From NCBI GenBank assembly GCA_018818125.1, contig JAHISQ010000001.1, forward strand, positions 35,127 through 99,126: a DNA stretch of 64,000 bases, in the 5' to 3' direction. The notes beneath the pieces are model-generated. The model made no database searches. It was given only the letters and a program-made list of their open reading frames with translations, and was not told the DNA's origin. This stretch comes from Candidatus Rifleibacteriota bacterium. Lineage in GTDB: Bacteria > Muiribacteriota > Ozemobacteria > Ozemobacterales > Ozemobacteraceae. Position numbers and translations under genes: made by a program. Of the stretch, positions 18,508-25,991 are shown piece by piece; the stretch's first letter is position 1; each line of letters starts with the position of its first letter.

Positions 18508-19599
18508 ATGAATGTGGCTGACAATCCCGAGTTGTGTGGGCTGATTGCCGTTGTTTTTGTCGTAGTGTTTATCTGGGCAAACCGCTGCTCAAAATGCGGA
18601 AAGCTTTTCACTACAAAGATCAGAAGTCGCACCAAAACCTCAGAAGGATACAGTCATTCCTGGGAAGTTGATGATAAGACGCAGCGGGCAAAAAGTGTTC
18701 GCAGCTACCGCTACAACTATAACGAAACCTACGCTTGCAGCAAATGTGGCCATGAATACAGCACTTCGACGTCGAGTCCGCGGGATCTTTCCTGCGGTTA
18801 CTTTCTTTCCGAAGAATCTGGCAAGGCTAAGGCGAGGGGATGCTTTAACCCGCTGACCTGGTGGAGCTGGATTCCCGGTAAAAAGTTCTTGCTGACGCTG
18901 GTTTTCTTGTTTTTTGTCGGCCTGGTTGTTTTTGACTACGAGGTTTTATGGTATCCAACCCATCTAGAGACCTATCTGGACAACTATATTGAATATCTCG
19001 AAGATCCTTTTTCGCCCAGGGAAAACTGGCGGACCCAGCTTGAGGTTAAAGAAGGGCACTGGCAGACCCGCCGCTATATCCAGGAATATCAGGAAGTAGA
19101 GAGAGAAAACTGGGAAGAATACGTGCCAGAATCTGCAAAGATTATGGAAAAATCCACAAAAGACCGGCCAATGGAGGCGAATCCATACAGCATTAACAGT
19201 CTTGGCGGCCCAAAACCAGGCATCTGGGTTAAATATTTGACTGATCAATGGGTAACGATTGAGACTTTGACGGCCTCCGGTACTGGATTGCCGATTGTCT
19301 ACCCCGGAGAAATCGTTACTGCGCCCGGTGAAAGCCAATATGGCGCGCGCAAGTCTGATTATACTTCTGTAAGTTTTTCTCTAACTTTTAGAGAGACTTC
19401 AAATGGCAGTTTAATCTCAACCGACAGTGTCGGCTACATCAGCATTCGTGATCTTGATAATACTTACCCGCGCGAAATAAGCGAGAACATATACAAGTTT
19501 TTTATGCAGAATACCGGTCTGTTGAAAGCCAGAATTAAACAATATAGTTTCAATTCAACCCCCAAAGTATATATCTACGTCGAAGAACCACTTTACTGA
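18508..19599 (+). CDS. membrane-anchored zinc-ribbon protein
   Basis: 363 aa, GAGGAAA 6 nt before the ATG. An N-terminal transmembrane helix (about residues 9-24) runs into a pair of CxxC motifs (CSKCGKLF about 31-38 and CSKCGHEY about 80-87) forming a probable zinc ribbon. A second membrane segment follows (FLLTLVFLFFVGLVVFDYEVLW, about 130-150 in two parts), then a soluble C-terminal region with ENWRTQLEVKEGHWQTRRY and Tyr-rich strands. No family recognised. It is the last gene before the large structured RNA, which starts about 100 bp downstream; the AT-rich tract and promoter between them make the RNA an independent transcript. Confidence 0.55.
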   Translation: MNVADNPELCGLIAVVFVVVFIWANRCSKCGKLFTTKIRSRTKTSEGYSHSWEVDDKTQRAKSVRSYRYNYNETYACSKCGHEYSTSTSSPRDLSCGYFLSEESGKAKARGCFNPLTWWSWIPGKKFLLTLVFLFFVGLVVFDYEVLWYPTHLETYLDNYIEYLEDPFSPRENWRTQLEVKEGHWQTRRYIQEYQEVERENWEEYVPESAKIMEKSTKDRPMEANPYSINSLGGPKPGIWVKYLTDQWVTIETLTASGTGLPIVYPGEIVTAPGESQYGARKSDYTSVSFSLTFRETSNGSLISTDSVGYISIRDLDNTYPREISENIYKFFMQNTGLLKARIKQYSFNSTPKVYIYVEEPLY

Positions 19600-19636
19600 G
19601 TAGTTGTAATTCTTTGTTGATCGATGTTTGTCAGTG

Positions 19637-19690
19637 TAAAAAAAATATTTAAAAATAAATGTTGACATCAAATCCGTTTCGCGATAAACT
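19637..19690 (+). promoter_or_regulatory. strong rRNA-like promoter with UP-element-like AT tract
   Basis: TTGACA (19662-19667), a 17-bp spacer and TAAACT (19685-19690) make a near-consensus sigma-70 promoter. Directly upstream (about 19637-19660) is an uninterrupted run of A and T bases resembling an UP element. The predicted start, about 19697, falls at the first base of the outer helix of the large RNA. The set-up is like that of rRNA operons. Confidence 0.8.
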
Positions 19691-19696
19691 AGGAAA

Positions 19697-20797
19697 GTTG
19701 AACGAACAGATCTTTGAAAATTGAAAAATAGAATCGGTGGCCGCAAGGCTGATGCTTCTGAGCTCCGGCAGGTTTCAGGCAGTTATCTCAAGATGGGTGC
19801 TGATGTCTGGTGACAGGCAAAACAACCCTGAAGGGAACAAATAACCTCGGGTAACGTGAAACTTAAGAAGAAGTATGAGTTGGAAGGCAAAAATTCCATG
19901 GGGGGAGGACTCCGCATCGACGGAGAAACCAACTACAGCAGCAGAAAAACTCTAAGAGGGCCTCAAACCCTGTAAGAGGAAGGATTTATCCAGGGCTGTT
20001 GTAGCCAGATACCCCGAAGGACAAAAGGTCATGAGAGTTGTAATCGCGATGCCGGGGTGAAACTTGGCAGCGTAGGAGACGCTCTGAACCGGGAGTAAAG
20101 CTTCAAGGTTTGACTGAATCTCAAGATGGGAACCAGCTGCTTGCAGCAGGGGGCCAGTTAGAGCCAGGGTCGGGTAGAACGTAAGTTCAGCGGCCAGGTA
20201 GTGGGAACTGCCAGTGATTTCTGGAAGAAAACCATGTAGAGACAGTAACAGCGTAGGAGCATGATAGCTGGAAACAGTTATCGATCGGATCAGTGTAAGA
20301 CTCTGTAGATCAAGACCCTGCAAGTGCCAGTGGGGTGGAACAAACCCACAAGCTACCAAGGACGAAGTTCTGCTGAGAGGTTGAGAAAACCTGAGAGCGG
20401 AATGCGATAGGGCCGGAATCCTATCTGTCACGTCCTAGTTGTGAAGGCGCTAAGAGGGAAGAAACCTAGGAAGGCGTTGGCTTTATCCAGCCAATGAAGG
20501 TGTGTGTTGAACCTTGAAGTCGGCAGAAGCCCAGAAGAGGATAGAAAGACTCGGTTAACTCCAGTCCGGTGATTGTATCGACGGCCTCGAAGGCGATGAA
20601 CGTCTGAGGCTTGGCGTAACCAAATATGCGTCATAGTGCAATTGCGTTAAAACTCTAGAAGGTATGTAACGACATGAAGGGGTGATCAGAAGCGGTGACG
20701 CGACTGATTAATCACTCACTGACAGGTCTTCAAGAAGGAAAACCGATTCTAATTTGTTCGTTCAATAAAAAACCCCCGGTTAAACGGGGGTTTTTTC
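19697..20797 (+). ncRNA. large (about 1.1 kb) ornate structured noncoding RNA, family unassigned
   Basis: No sensible plus-strand reading frame exists here. The ends pair: TTGAACGAAC (19698-19707) with GTTCGTTCAA (20756-20765), and TAGAATCGGT (19729-19738) with ACCGATTCTA (20742-20751). Both are perfect 10-bp helices spanning about 1 kb. Between the two 5' strands is GATCTTTGAAAATTG, like the boxA leader of rRNA operons. Internal hairpins that I can pair by hand: GCC-GCAA-GGC (19740), CTCCG/CGGAG (19910-19925), GGCT/AGCC (19994-20006), ACCCCG/CGGGGT (20011/20053), AGCGT/ACGCT (20069-20083), GAAC-GTAA-GTTC (20177-20188), GATAGCTG-GAAA-CAGTTATC (20263-20282), GTGGG/CCCAC (20330-20349), AGGTT/AACCT (20378-20392), GATAGG/CCTATC (20406-20425), TTGGCT/AGCCAA (20477-20494). 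It ends in a perfect terminator. Size, end-pairing and GNRA loops recall OLE, GOLLD and ROOL RNAs; I see no feature that fixes it to one of them. Confidence 0.85.
20767..20797 (+). terminator. rho-independent terminator of the large RNA
   Basis: AAAAAACCCCCG (20767-20778), loop GTTAAA, CGGGGGTTTTTT (20785-20796): a perfect 12-bp stem followed by T-rich sequence. The A tract makes it potentially bidirectional, so it could also end the minus-strand gene at 20863. Confidence 0.93.
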
Positions 20798-20862
20798 TAT
20801 TTCCGCGTATTCGAAGTCAAAAGCAGTTTTGCTGTATTATTCGAGCCCAAGCACGGAAATCT

Positions 20863-21057
20863 TCAGTCCTCAAGGTCGACCGAAACGTAGTCACCCTCCT
20901 GGAGATCACGATTTTTGAATTTTTCGCATGGCACATATATTTCCATCATTGCTTCAGGATCTTCCGGGTGCCTGATCACGACAACGACGATGCCAGCAGT
21001 GATACGATCTACAACCCCTCTTACCCGCCTTTTCTTTTTTGTTTCGCGGCCTCTCAT
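20863..21057 (-). CDS. small DUF3006-like protein
   Basis: 64 aa, GGGAGG 7 nt before the ATG on the minus strand. A basic start (MRGRETKKKRRVRG) leads into GVVDRITAGIVVVVIRHPEDP and EGDYVSVDLED, the pattern of the small beta-barrel DUF3006 family (VVDR-- ... EGD-v-vdl). The function of that family is not known. It converges on the terminator of the large RNA, 65 bp away. A frameshifted relative lies at 34.9 kb, so it is part of a small paralogous family in this genome. The basic N-terminus could suit nucleic-acid binding, which is speculation. Confidence 0.7.
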   Translation of the reverse strand: MRGRETKKKRRVRGVVDRITAGIVVVVIRHPEDPEAMMEIYVPCEKFKNRDLQEGDYVSVDLED

Positions 21058-21227
21058 GGTGTTTCCTCCCTGTCTTCTCTATATTAATTCTAATGATTTT
21101 TGGTCAAGGTGTCGTTGAGCCTGAACGCTTAAAGCTGATTTGCAATACAAGCTTCTTTACCTTAGCTCCTCTATCTGGTATAGTGCCTCAGTACAACAAT
21201 GACAGCAGCCACAGGGGGAGGTTCCCG

Positions 21228-21512
21228 GTGAACAACAACAAGGAACAGGTCGTGATTACCGTACTCGGTGCCAACAATCCCGGTATTCTTGCCGGTATTA
21301 CCCGCACCATTGCCGATTCAAACGTTAATGTAGAAGATGTCAGCCAGAAGATCATGCAGGATCTGTTTGCTCTGATGATGATGACAGACTTTTCTTCAGC
21401 TAACTGTAGCTTTGAGGAATTTCAAAATCGCATGCAGGCGATGGCCGATCAGCTACGCGTCAAAGTTTTTATACAACATGAAGATGTATTCAGGTATCAG
21501 CATCGACTTTGA
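21228..21512 (+). CDS. ACT-domain protein (UPF0237 family)
   Basis: 94 aa from GTG 21228, chosen for the strong AGGGGGAGG ribosome site 7 nt upstream; the frame is open back to 21039 but without family similarity. The whole protein is one ACT domain: VVITVLGANNPGILAGITRTIADSNVNVEDVSQKI. UPF0237 proteins are small cytosolic regulators, likely binding an amino acid or similar ligand. In many bacteria the gene is directly followed by a UPF0210 gene, as it is here (55 bp), which supports both calls. Confidence 0.92.
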   Translation: MNNNKEQVVITVLGANNPGILAGITRTIADSNVNVEDVSQKIMQDLFALMMMTDFSSANCSFEEFQNRMQAMADQLRVKVFIQHEDVFRYQHRL

Positions 21513-21567
21513 TGCTTGATGGCCGCCGCCCATGCTGGCGCGCGGATTGAACCGATGGAGGCAATAA

Positions 21568-22929
21568 ATGCTTTTTTCGCTCGAAGAAGTCATCGAAACC
21601 ATCAGCGCCGTAGGTGTCGAAACCTTTGATGTCCGCACGATTTCGTGTGGTATTAACATCCTGAGCTGTGCTGATTCAGACGTTCATAAATGTGCCGAAA
21701 AAGTTTACGAAAAGGTGGTTAGAGTCGCTCGCGATCTAGTGCCGACTGCTCGCACCCTTGAAAAGAAATTCGGTATTCCTATTGTTAACAAGCGTATCTC
21801 GGTAACGCCAGTTTCTCTGCTTGCAAATGCTTTTACCGAACCAACTGCGGTGCCTATTGCCGCAGCAATGGATAAAGCCGCCAAAGAACTAGGTGTCGAC
21901 TATATCGCTGGATTTGGTGCGCTTGTGCAGAAAGGCTTTACGCGCGGCGACCAGATTCTGATTAATTCAATCCCTGATGCTCTTTGTACTACTGATCGAG
22001 TCTGCTCAAGCGTCAATATTGGCAGTTCCCAGGCTGGTATCAACATGGATGGCGTTTATCGCATGGCAGAAATCGTAAAGGAAGCTGCTGAGCGTTCACG
22101 CGACACAAACGGTCTGGCCTGCGCCAAGCTGGTAGTTTTTTGCAACGCCGTCGAAGATAATCCCTTTATCGCGGGTTCATTTCTTGGCGTCGGTGAAGCT
22201 GAAGCCATTCTTAACGTCGGCCTTTCGGGCCCTGGCGTGGTAAGAGCTGCGCTCGAACGTGCCGGTAACCTGTCTTTTGGTGAGCTTTCCGAGCTTATCA
22301 AAAAAGTCAGCTTTAAAATTACCCGCACCGGCGAATTGATCGGACGTGAAGCTTCCCGTATTATGGGTATTCCGTTTGGCATTATCGACCTGTCTCTCGC
22401 ACCAACCCCGGCTAAAGGCGATTCAATTTCTGATATTCTTGAACTCATGGGCCTCGAACGTACTGGCTGCCACGGCACTACCGCTGCGCTCGCCATGCTC
22501 AATGATGCCGTTAAAAAAGGCGGCATGATGGCGGCAACCTATGCTGGCGGCCTGAGTGGCGCTTTTATTCCGGTTACCGAAGACGATGGCATGTGTCGAG
22601 CTATTGTCGATGGCGCCTTGAATATTCAAAAACTCGAAGCCATGACCTGCGTATGCTCAGTTGGGCTCGATATGGTCGCAATTCCCGGCGATACTTCGAT
22701 CGATGTTATCGCCGGCATTATCGCCGATGAGGCCGCAATCGGCATGATCAACCACAAGACCACCGCCTGTCGCCTGATTCCGGTACCTGGCATGAAAGCC
22801 GGTGATATCGTAGATTTTGGCGGTTTGCTCGGCAAAGGTCCGGTAATGGAAGTCGGCCGCTTCTCACCTTCGGTGTTTGTGCGCCGTGGCGGCCGTATAC
22901 CGGCTCCGGTTCACAGCATGAAAAATTGA
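21568..22929 (+). CDS. UPF0210/DUF711-family protein
   Basis: 453 aa, the family length; the GATGGAGG-type ribosome site is about 9 nt before ATG 21568. Typical stretches: FDVRTISCGINILSCAD at residues 18-35, VDYIAGFGALVQKGFT, SINIGSSQAGINMDGV-like SVNIGSSQAGINMDGV, and MGIPFGIIDLSLAPTPAKGDSI. DUF711 proteins have a fold related to anaerobic ribonucleotide reductase/pyruvate formate-lyase barrels, but their reaction is unknown. It is paired with the ACT-domain gene upstream, presumably its regulatory subunit, and the transcript ends at the hairpin at 22985. Confidence 0.93.
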   Translation: MLFSLEEVIETISAVGVETFDVRTISCGINILSCADSDVHKCAEKVYEKVVRVARDLVPTARTLEKKFGIPIVNKRISVTPVSLLANAFTEPTAVPIAAAMDKAAKELGVDYIAGFGALVQKGFTRGDQILINSIPDALCTTDRVCSSVNIGSSQAGINMDGVYRMAEIVKEAAERSRDTNGLACAKLVVFCNAVEDNPFIAGSFLGVGEAEAILNVGLSGPGVVRAALERAGNLSFGELSELIKKVSFKITRTGELIGREASRIMGIPFGIIDLSLAPTPAKGDSISDILELMGLERTGCHGTTAALAMLNDAVKKGGMMAATYAGGLSGAFIPVTEDDGMCRAIVDGALNIQKLEAMTCVCSVGLDMVAIPGDTSIDVIAGIIADEAAIGMINHKTTACRLIPVPGMKAGDIVDFGGLLGKGPVMEVGRFSPSVFVRRGGRIPAPVHSMKN

Positions 22930-22984
22930 GTCAAATGTCATTGCTCGGAATGACGCGGCAATCTCGATGACTGTGTGATACCCG

Positions 22985-23017
22985 GCCCTGAAAGCTTAAC
23001 ACGCTTTCAGGGCTTTT
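22985..23017 (+). terminator. rho-independent terminator after the UPF0210 gene
   Basis: GCCCTGAAAGC (22985-22995), loop TTAACAC, GCTTTCAGGGC (23003-23013), then TTTT. Perfect 11-bp stem. Confidence 0.9.
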
Positions 23018-23057
23018 CAATAGAGGCCAGATACCCGATTGGTTTTAATAATATAAA

Positions 23058-25991
23058 ATGCAGACTGACAAGGAAAAGGCACTAAGACTGGCAATCTCTG
23101 CTGTTTTTGCTATTCTGATATTTCTGCCGCTTGTGTTTGTCTGTTCAGATCTTGCCAGGCTCGCTACGCTCAAATACGAGCATCAGCTCACGACCCTCGA
23201 ACAACAGCTCAAAGTCGAACTTGGCTCATTCAGAGAAAACCTGATTCCAAGGTTTTACCTTGAAAATCTCATCAAAGCCAGCGAAACCCATATTGGTCTG
23301 ACTGCCGAGACGCACCAGCGTCCTGTTTTTGCGCGTGGCGTCGATCCGCAACTGATAACTGCAAATACCATCAGCCAGCTTCGCCAGTTTTATAAGGATA
23401 AAGCAGGGATTGAGCCCTTAATGGTATTGGCTTTTGGTGTTGACTACGAAAAAATCTGGTCGTGGTTCCGCGACGACTTCCCTAACCTGGTCAGTGATGA
23501 GAAGAGCAGAATTGAGATTCTACTGGCCTGTTTTGCATCTAATTTTCAAGCGTTTACACCGGTAATTGCAGGGAACTCTTTTGATGTCCGCCTCAAAGAA
23601 CTGATTAGTGACGATGGTAGGGAGCTACAACGGTTTTATCGAGATATTTTTTATGATTATTTCTCTGACATGACCTATGTACCACTACATCAAGGTTCTG
23701 CATATGATATGGCCATTAAAAGATACAACAGTCGCTTGCTTTTTGCTTACAACCGCGTGATTAAAGACGGTAATATGGTTTTTGGCGGCTATTTCGTGGT
23801 TTTCACCAGCAATCAGCTCAAAATTGCCAACCTTCTCGCTGCTGCCCGTGTTCCTCTGAACCAGACTTTTGTGCGCAGTTATCCGGCACAGACTGAGGGT
23901 GCAATAAACCAGATTCAGGTCGTCGATGACTACATGTTTTTGAGTTCACTGATTCCGACTGAGCTGGCTGGCTATAACACATTGGCACCAGTTCCGCAGA
24001 AACTGCCGCGCTATATGGCTGTTTCAGCGCCTATTCATGATTTAAAGGGAAACTACCGGCGAACTCTGTGCCTGCTCGCATCTGTCGTGCGCCTTGTCGT
24101 TCTGGCGATTTTAGCCATGTCGGTGTATTTCGTTCTTTTCGGGTTTCCACCAGTTTTCAGACTACGCGCGCGCATGCTGGCAGCCATGGCGATTGTCCTG
24201 TTGCTTCCCTATGTGATTCTTGGCTATTTTTGTCTCACCATTCTCGATAATATTCAGGGGCTTTCTGAGCACGAACTTCGCGTTGAAGCGAACGGTCTGA
24301 TGTACAGATTACAGAGCTATTATACTGACCAGAAATTGCAGATTATGCTGCAATTGCTTAAAGCCAAAGCTCGGCTGATCAAGTCCGTAGATGATGATCC
24401 AGACAGTATCATGCGGCTGCCATCGCATGATATTCTGCCGCCAGCCAGCCTTATTGATCTGAATTTCTTTCGCGATGATGGTATCACAAGAGGGATTCAC
24501 AACAGGCATAGAGAATCAACCGATTCTTCAAGTGTTTATAGTTATATGTCAGTAAAATATCTCGATAATCTGGGCGTTCTGGACAAACAGCGTTCGAAAG
24601 TAAGAAGCCTGCTCGAACAATCCATGTTTGCCGACGGTATGATGGAATCCATTCGTCAGAACTATGCCGAACATTACTCTCTGGTTAACGAAGCCTTTGA
24701 AACCAAAGACCTGGCAAAAATGGACGATTTTTCGCGCATGTTCTATTACCTGATCCCGACTGTAAAAAGGCCCGGAAACCCGGTTCGTGTTCTGGTAATG
24801 AGTAATGTCAATGATTCCGACTACATACTTATCAAACCTTATGAATTTTTGCCAGGAATGTTCTCACAAACCACAACGCTGGGTCAGCATGAATTTGCCA
24901 TGGGGCAGCGCCGTATTGATGATATGATTTTGCGCTGGTGGCCGATTTCTATCAGCCTTGACTCCAGGATTAAAAGGCTTCTGCTGATTGCTGCCGGCAA
25001 TCGCGAGAACGGTTTTCAGTCAGAGCAGAAAAATCAAATATCCACTTACCAGCAATATCGTTTTAACAAAAACGAACCGATTGTGTTTGCCGGAATTTCA
25101 ACGGCTTCACCAGATCAGCTGCTGAAATTTTTTGTGCAGGGTTTTCCATTTTTGCTGTTGGTTATAGCTCTGATTAGCCTGTTTTTGTCTGGTGACATAC
25201 TTGCCGCACTCTTTATTGCTCCTGTTAGAGGCTTTCATAAGGCTACCCGGCAGATAGGTGCCGGTAACTACCAGCTGGCGGTAAACATCGAAAAAACCGA
25301 CGAGTTCTCCCTGCTTGCCGACTCTTTTAACCGCATGGCACTTGGTCTGGCGCAGCGCGAAAAGATGCGGCGTTTTGTTTCTGAGAATCTATATGAACAG
25401 CTGGGCAGTCAGATAACCGATACCGCTCCCCGTGTGTCACAGGTTACCCTGCTGGCCAGTGATATTCGCAGCTTTACCACGCTTAGCGAAAAATATGAAC
25501 CGCAGCAGATTGTCAGTCTGCTCAACGACTATTTTACCGAAATGGAAACTGCGATAACCTCCTGCGGTGGCTTTATTGAGCGCCTGGTTGGTGATGCGGT
25601 GGTGGCGGTTTTTTATCAGGAAGCAACTAACAGCAGTGAACAGCGTGCGGCGCAGGCGGCGCTGCGCATGCGCGCGCGCCTTGTCCGCCTCAACCAGGAG
25701 CGTGCCGAATCCGGTTTGTTTACAATTGAAAATGGCATAGGTATAGCCACTGGTCAGGCGTTCTCAGGTATGGCCGGCGAAGAATCCGGTCGCCGCGTGT
25801 TTTCGGTTATTGGCGAAGTAGCCAGGCTTGCCGAGAAGCTCGAAGCCGCCAGCAGGTTTGTGAACTCGCGGATCCTGCTCTGTCCGCAGTCAGCAGCGGC
25901 TCTGGATAAGAATTTCAAAGTAATCACTGCCAGCGAAAAATGTGACTTTGTCGCGCTAGAACTGGTTTCTTGCGAGGTCGATCATGTCTGA
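23058..25991 (+). CDS. membrane sensor with HAMP and class III cyclase domain (metal-binding half)
   Basis: 977 aa. TM1 at about residues 12-32, a large extracytoplasmic region, two central TM segments (about 345-395), a second extracytoplasmic region, a TM at about 695-720, a HAMP domain (about 720-770) and a C-terminal class III nucleotidyl cyclase domain (about 790-960). Both metal-binding aspartates are present (LLASDIRSF and RLVGDAVVAVF). The transition-state Asn-Arg pair is not: where the family has GDTVNLAARLE, this protein has GEVARLAEKLE. The adenine-site Lys is Arg. It should therefore be inactive as a homodimer. The next gene overlaps by 8 bp and has the missing residues. Expected product cAMP; no Shine-Dalgarno site is visible before the ATG. 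Confidence 0.85.
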   Translation: MQTDKEKALRLAISAVFAILIFLPLVFVCSDLARLATLKYEHQLTTLEQQLKVELGSFRENLIPRFYLENLIKASETHIGLTAETHQRPVFARGVDPQLITANTISQLRQFYKDKAGIEPLMVLAFGVDYEKIWSWFRDDFPNLVSDEKSRIEILLACFASNFQAFTPVIAGNSFDVRLKELISDDGRELQRFYRDIFYDYFSDMTYVPLHQGSAYDMAIKRYNSRLLFAYNRVIKDGNMVFGGYFVVFTSNQLKIANLLAAARVPLNQTFVRSYPAQTEGAINQIQVVDDYMFLSSLIPTELAGYNTLAPVPQKLPRYMAVSAPIHDLKGNYRRTLCLLASVVRLVVLAILAMSVYFVLFGFPPVFRLRARMLAAMAIVLLLPYVILGYFCLTILDNIQGLSEHELRVEANGLMYRLQSYYTDQKLQIMLQLLKAKARLIKSVDDDPDSIMRLPSHDILPPASLIDLNFFRDDGITRGIHNRHRESTDSSSVYSYMSVKYLDNLGVLDKQRSKVRSLLEQSMFADGMMESIRQNYAEHYSLVNEAFETKDLAKMDDFSRMFYYLIPTVKRPGNPVRVLVMSNVNDSDYILIKPYEFLPGMFSQTTTLGQHEFAMGQRRIDDMILRWWPISISLDSRIKRLLLIAAGNRENGFQSEQKNQISTYQQYRFNKNEPIVFAGISTASPDQLLKFFVQGFPFLLLVIALISLFLSGDILAALFIAPVRGFHKATRQIGAGNYQLAVNIEKTDEFSLLADSFNRMALGLAQREKMRRFVSENLYEQLGSQITDTAPRVSQVTLLASDIRSFTTLSEKYEPQQIVSLLNDYFTEMETAITSCGGFIERLVGDAVVAVFYQEATNSSEQRAAQAALRMRARLVRLNQERAESGLFTIENGIGIATGQAFSGMAGEESGRRVFSVIGEVARLAEKLEAASRFVNSRILLCPQSAAALDKNFKVITASEKCDFVALELVSCEVDHV

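Noticed and set aside
19952..20634. Minus-strand open frames of 159 and 68 codons inside the large RNA
   Set aside because: They are antisense to a region with clear promoter, terminator and paired ends on the + strand, and they lack ribosome sites and protein-like composition.
19697..20797. Group II intron or rRNA fragment as explanation for the large RNA
   Set aside because: No GUGYG 5' end, no domain V signature, no intron-encoded protein, and no recognisable conserved rRNA segments.
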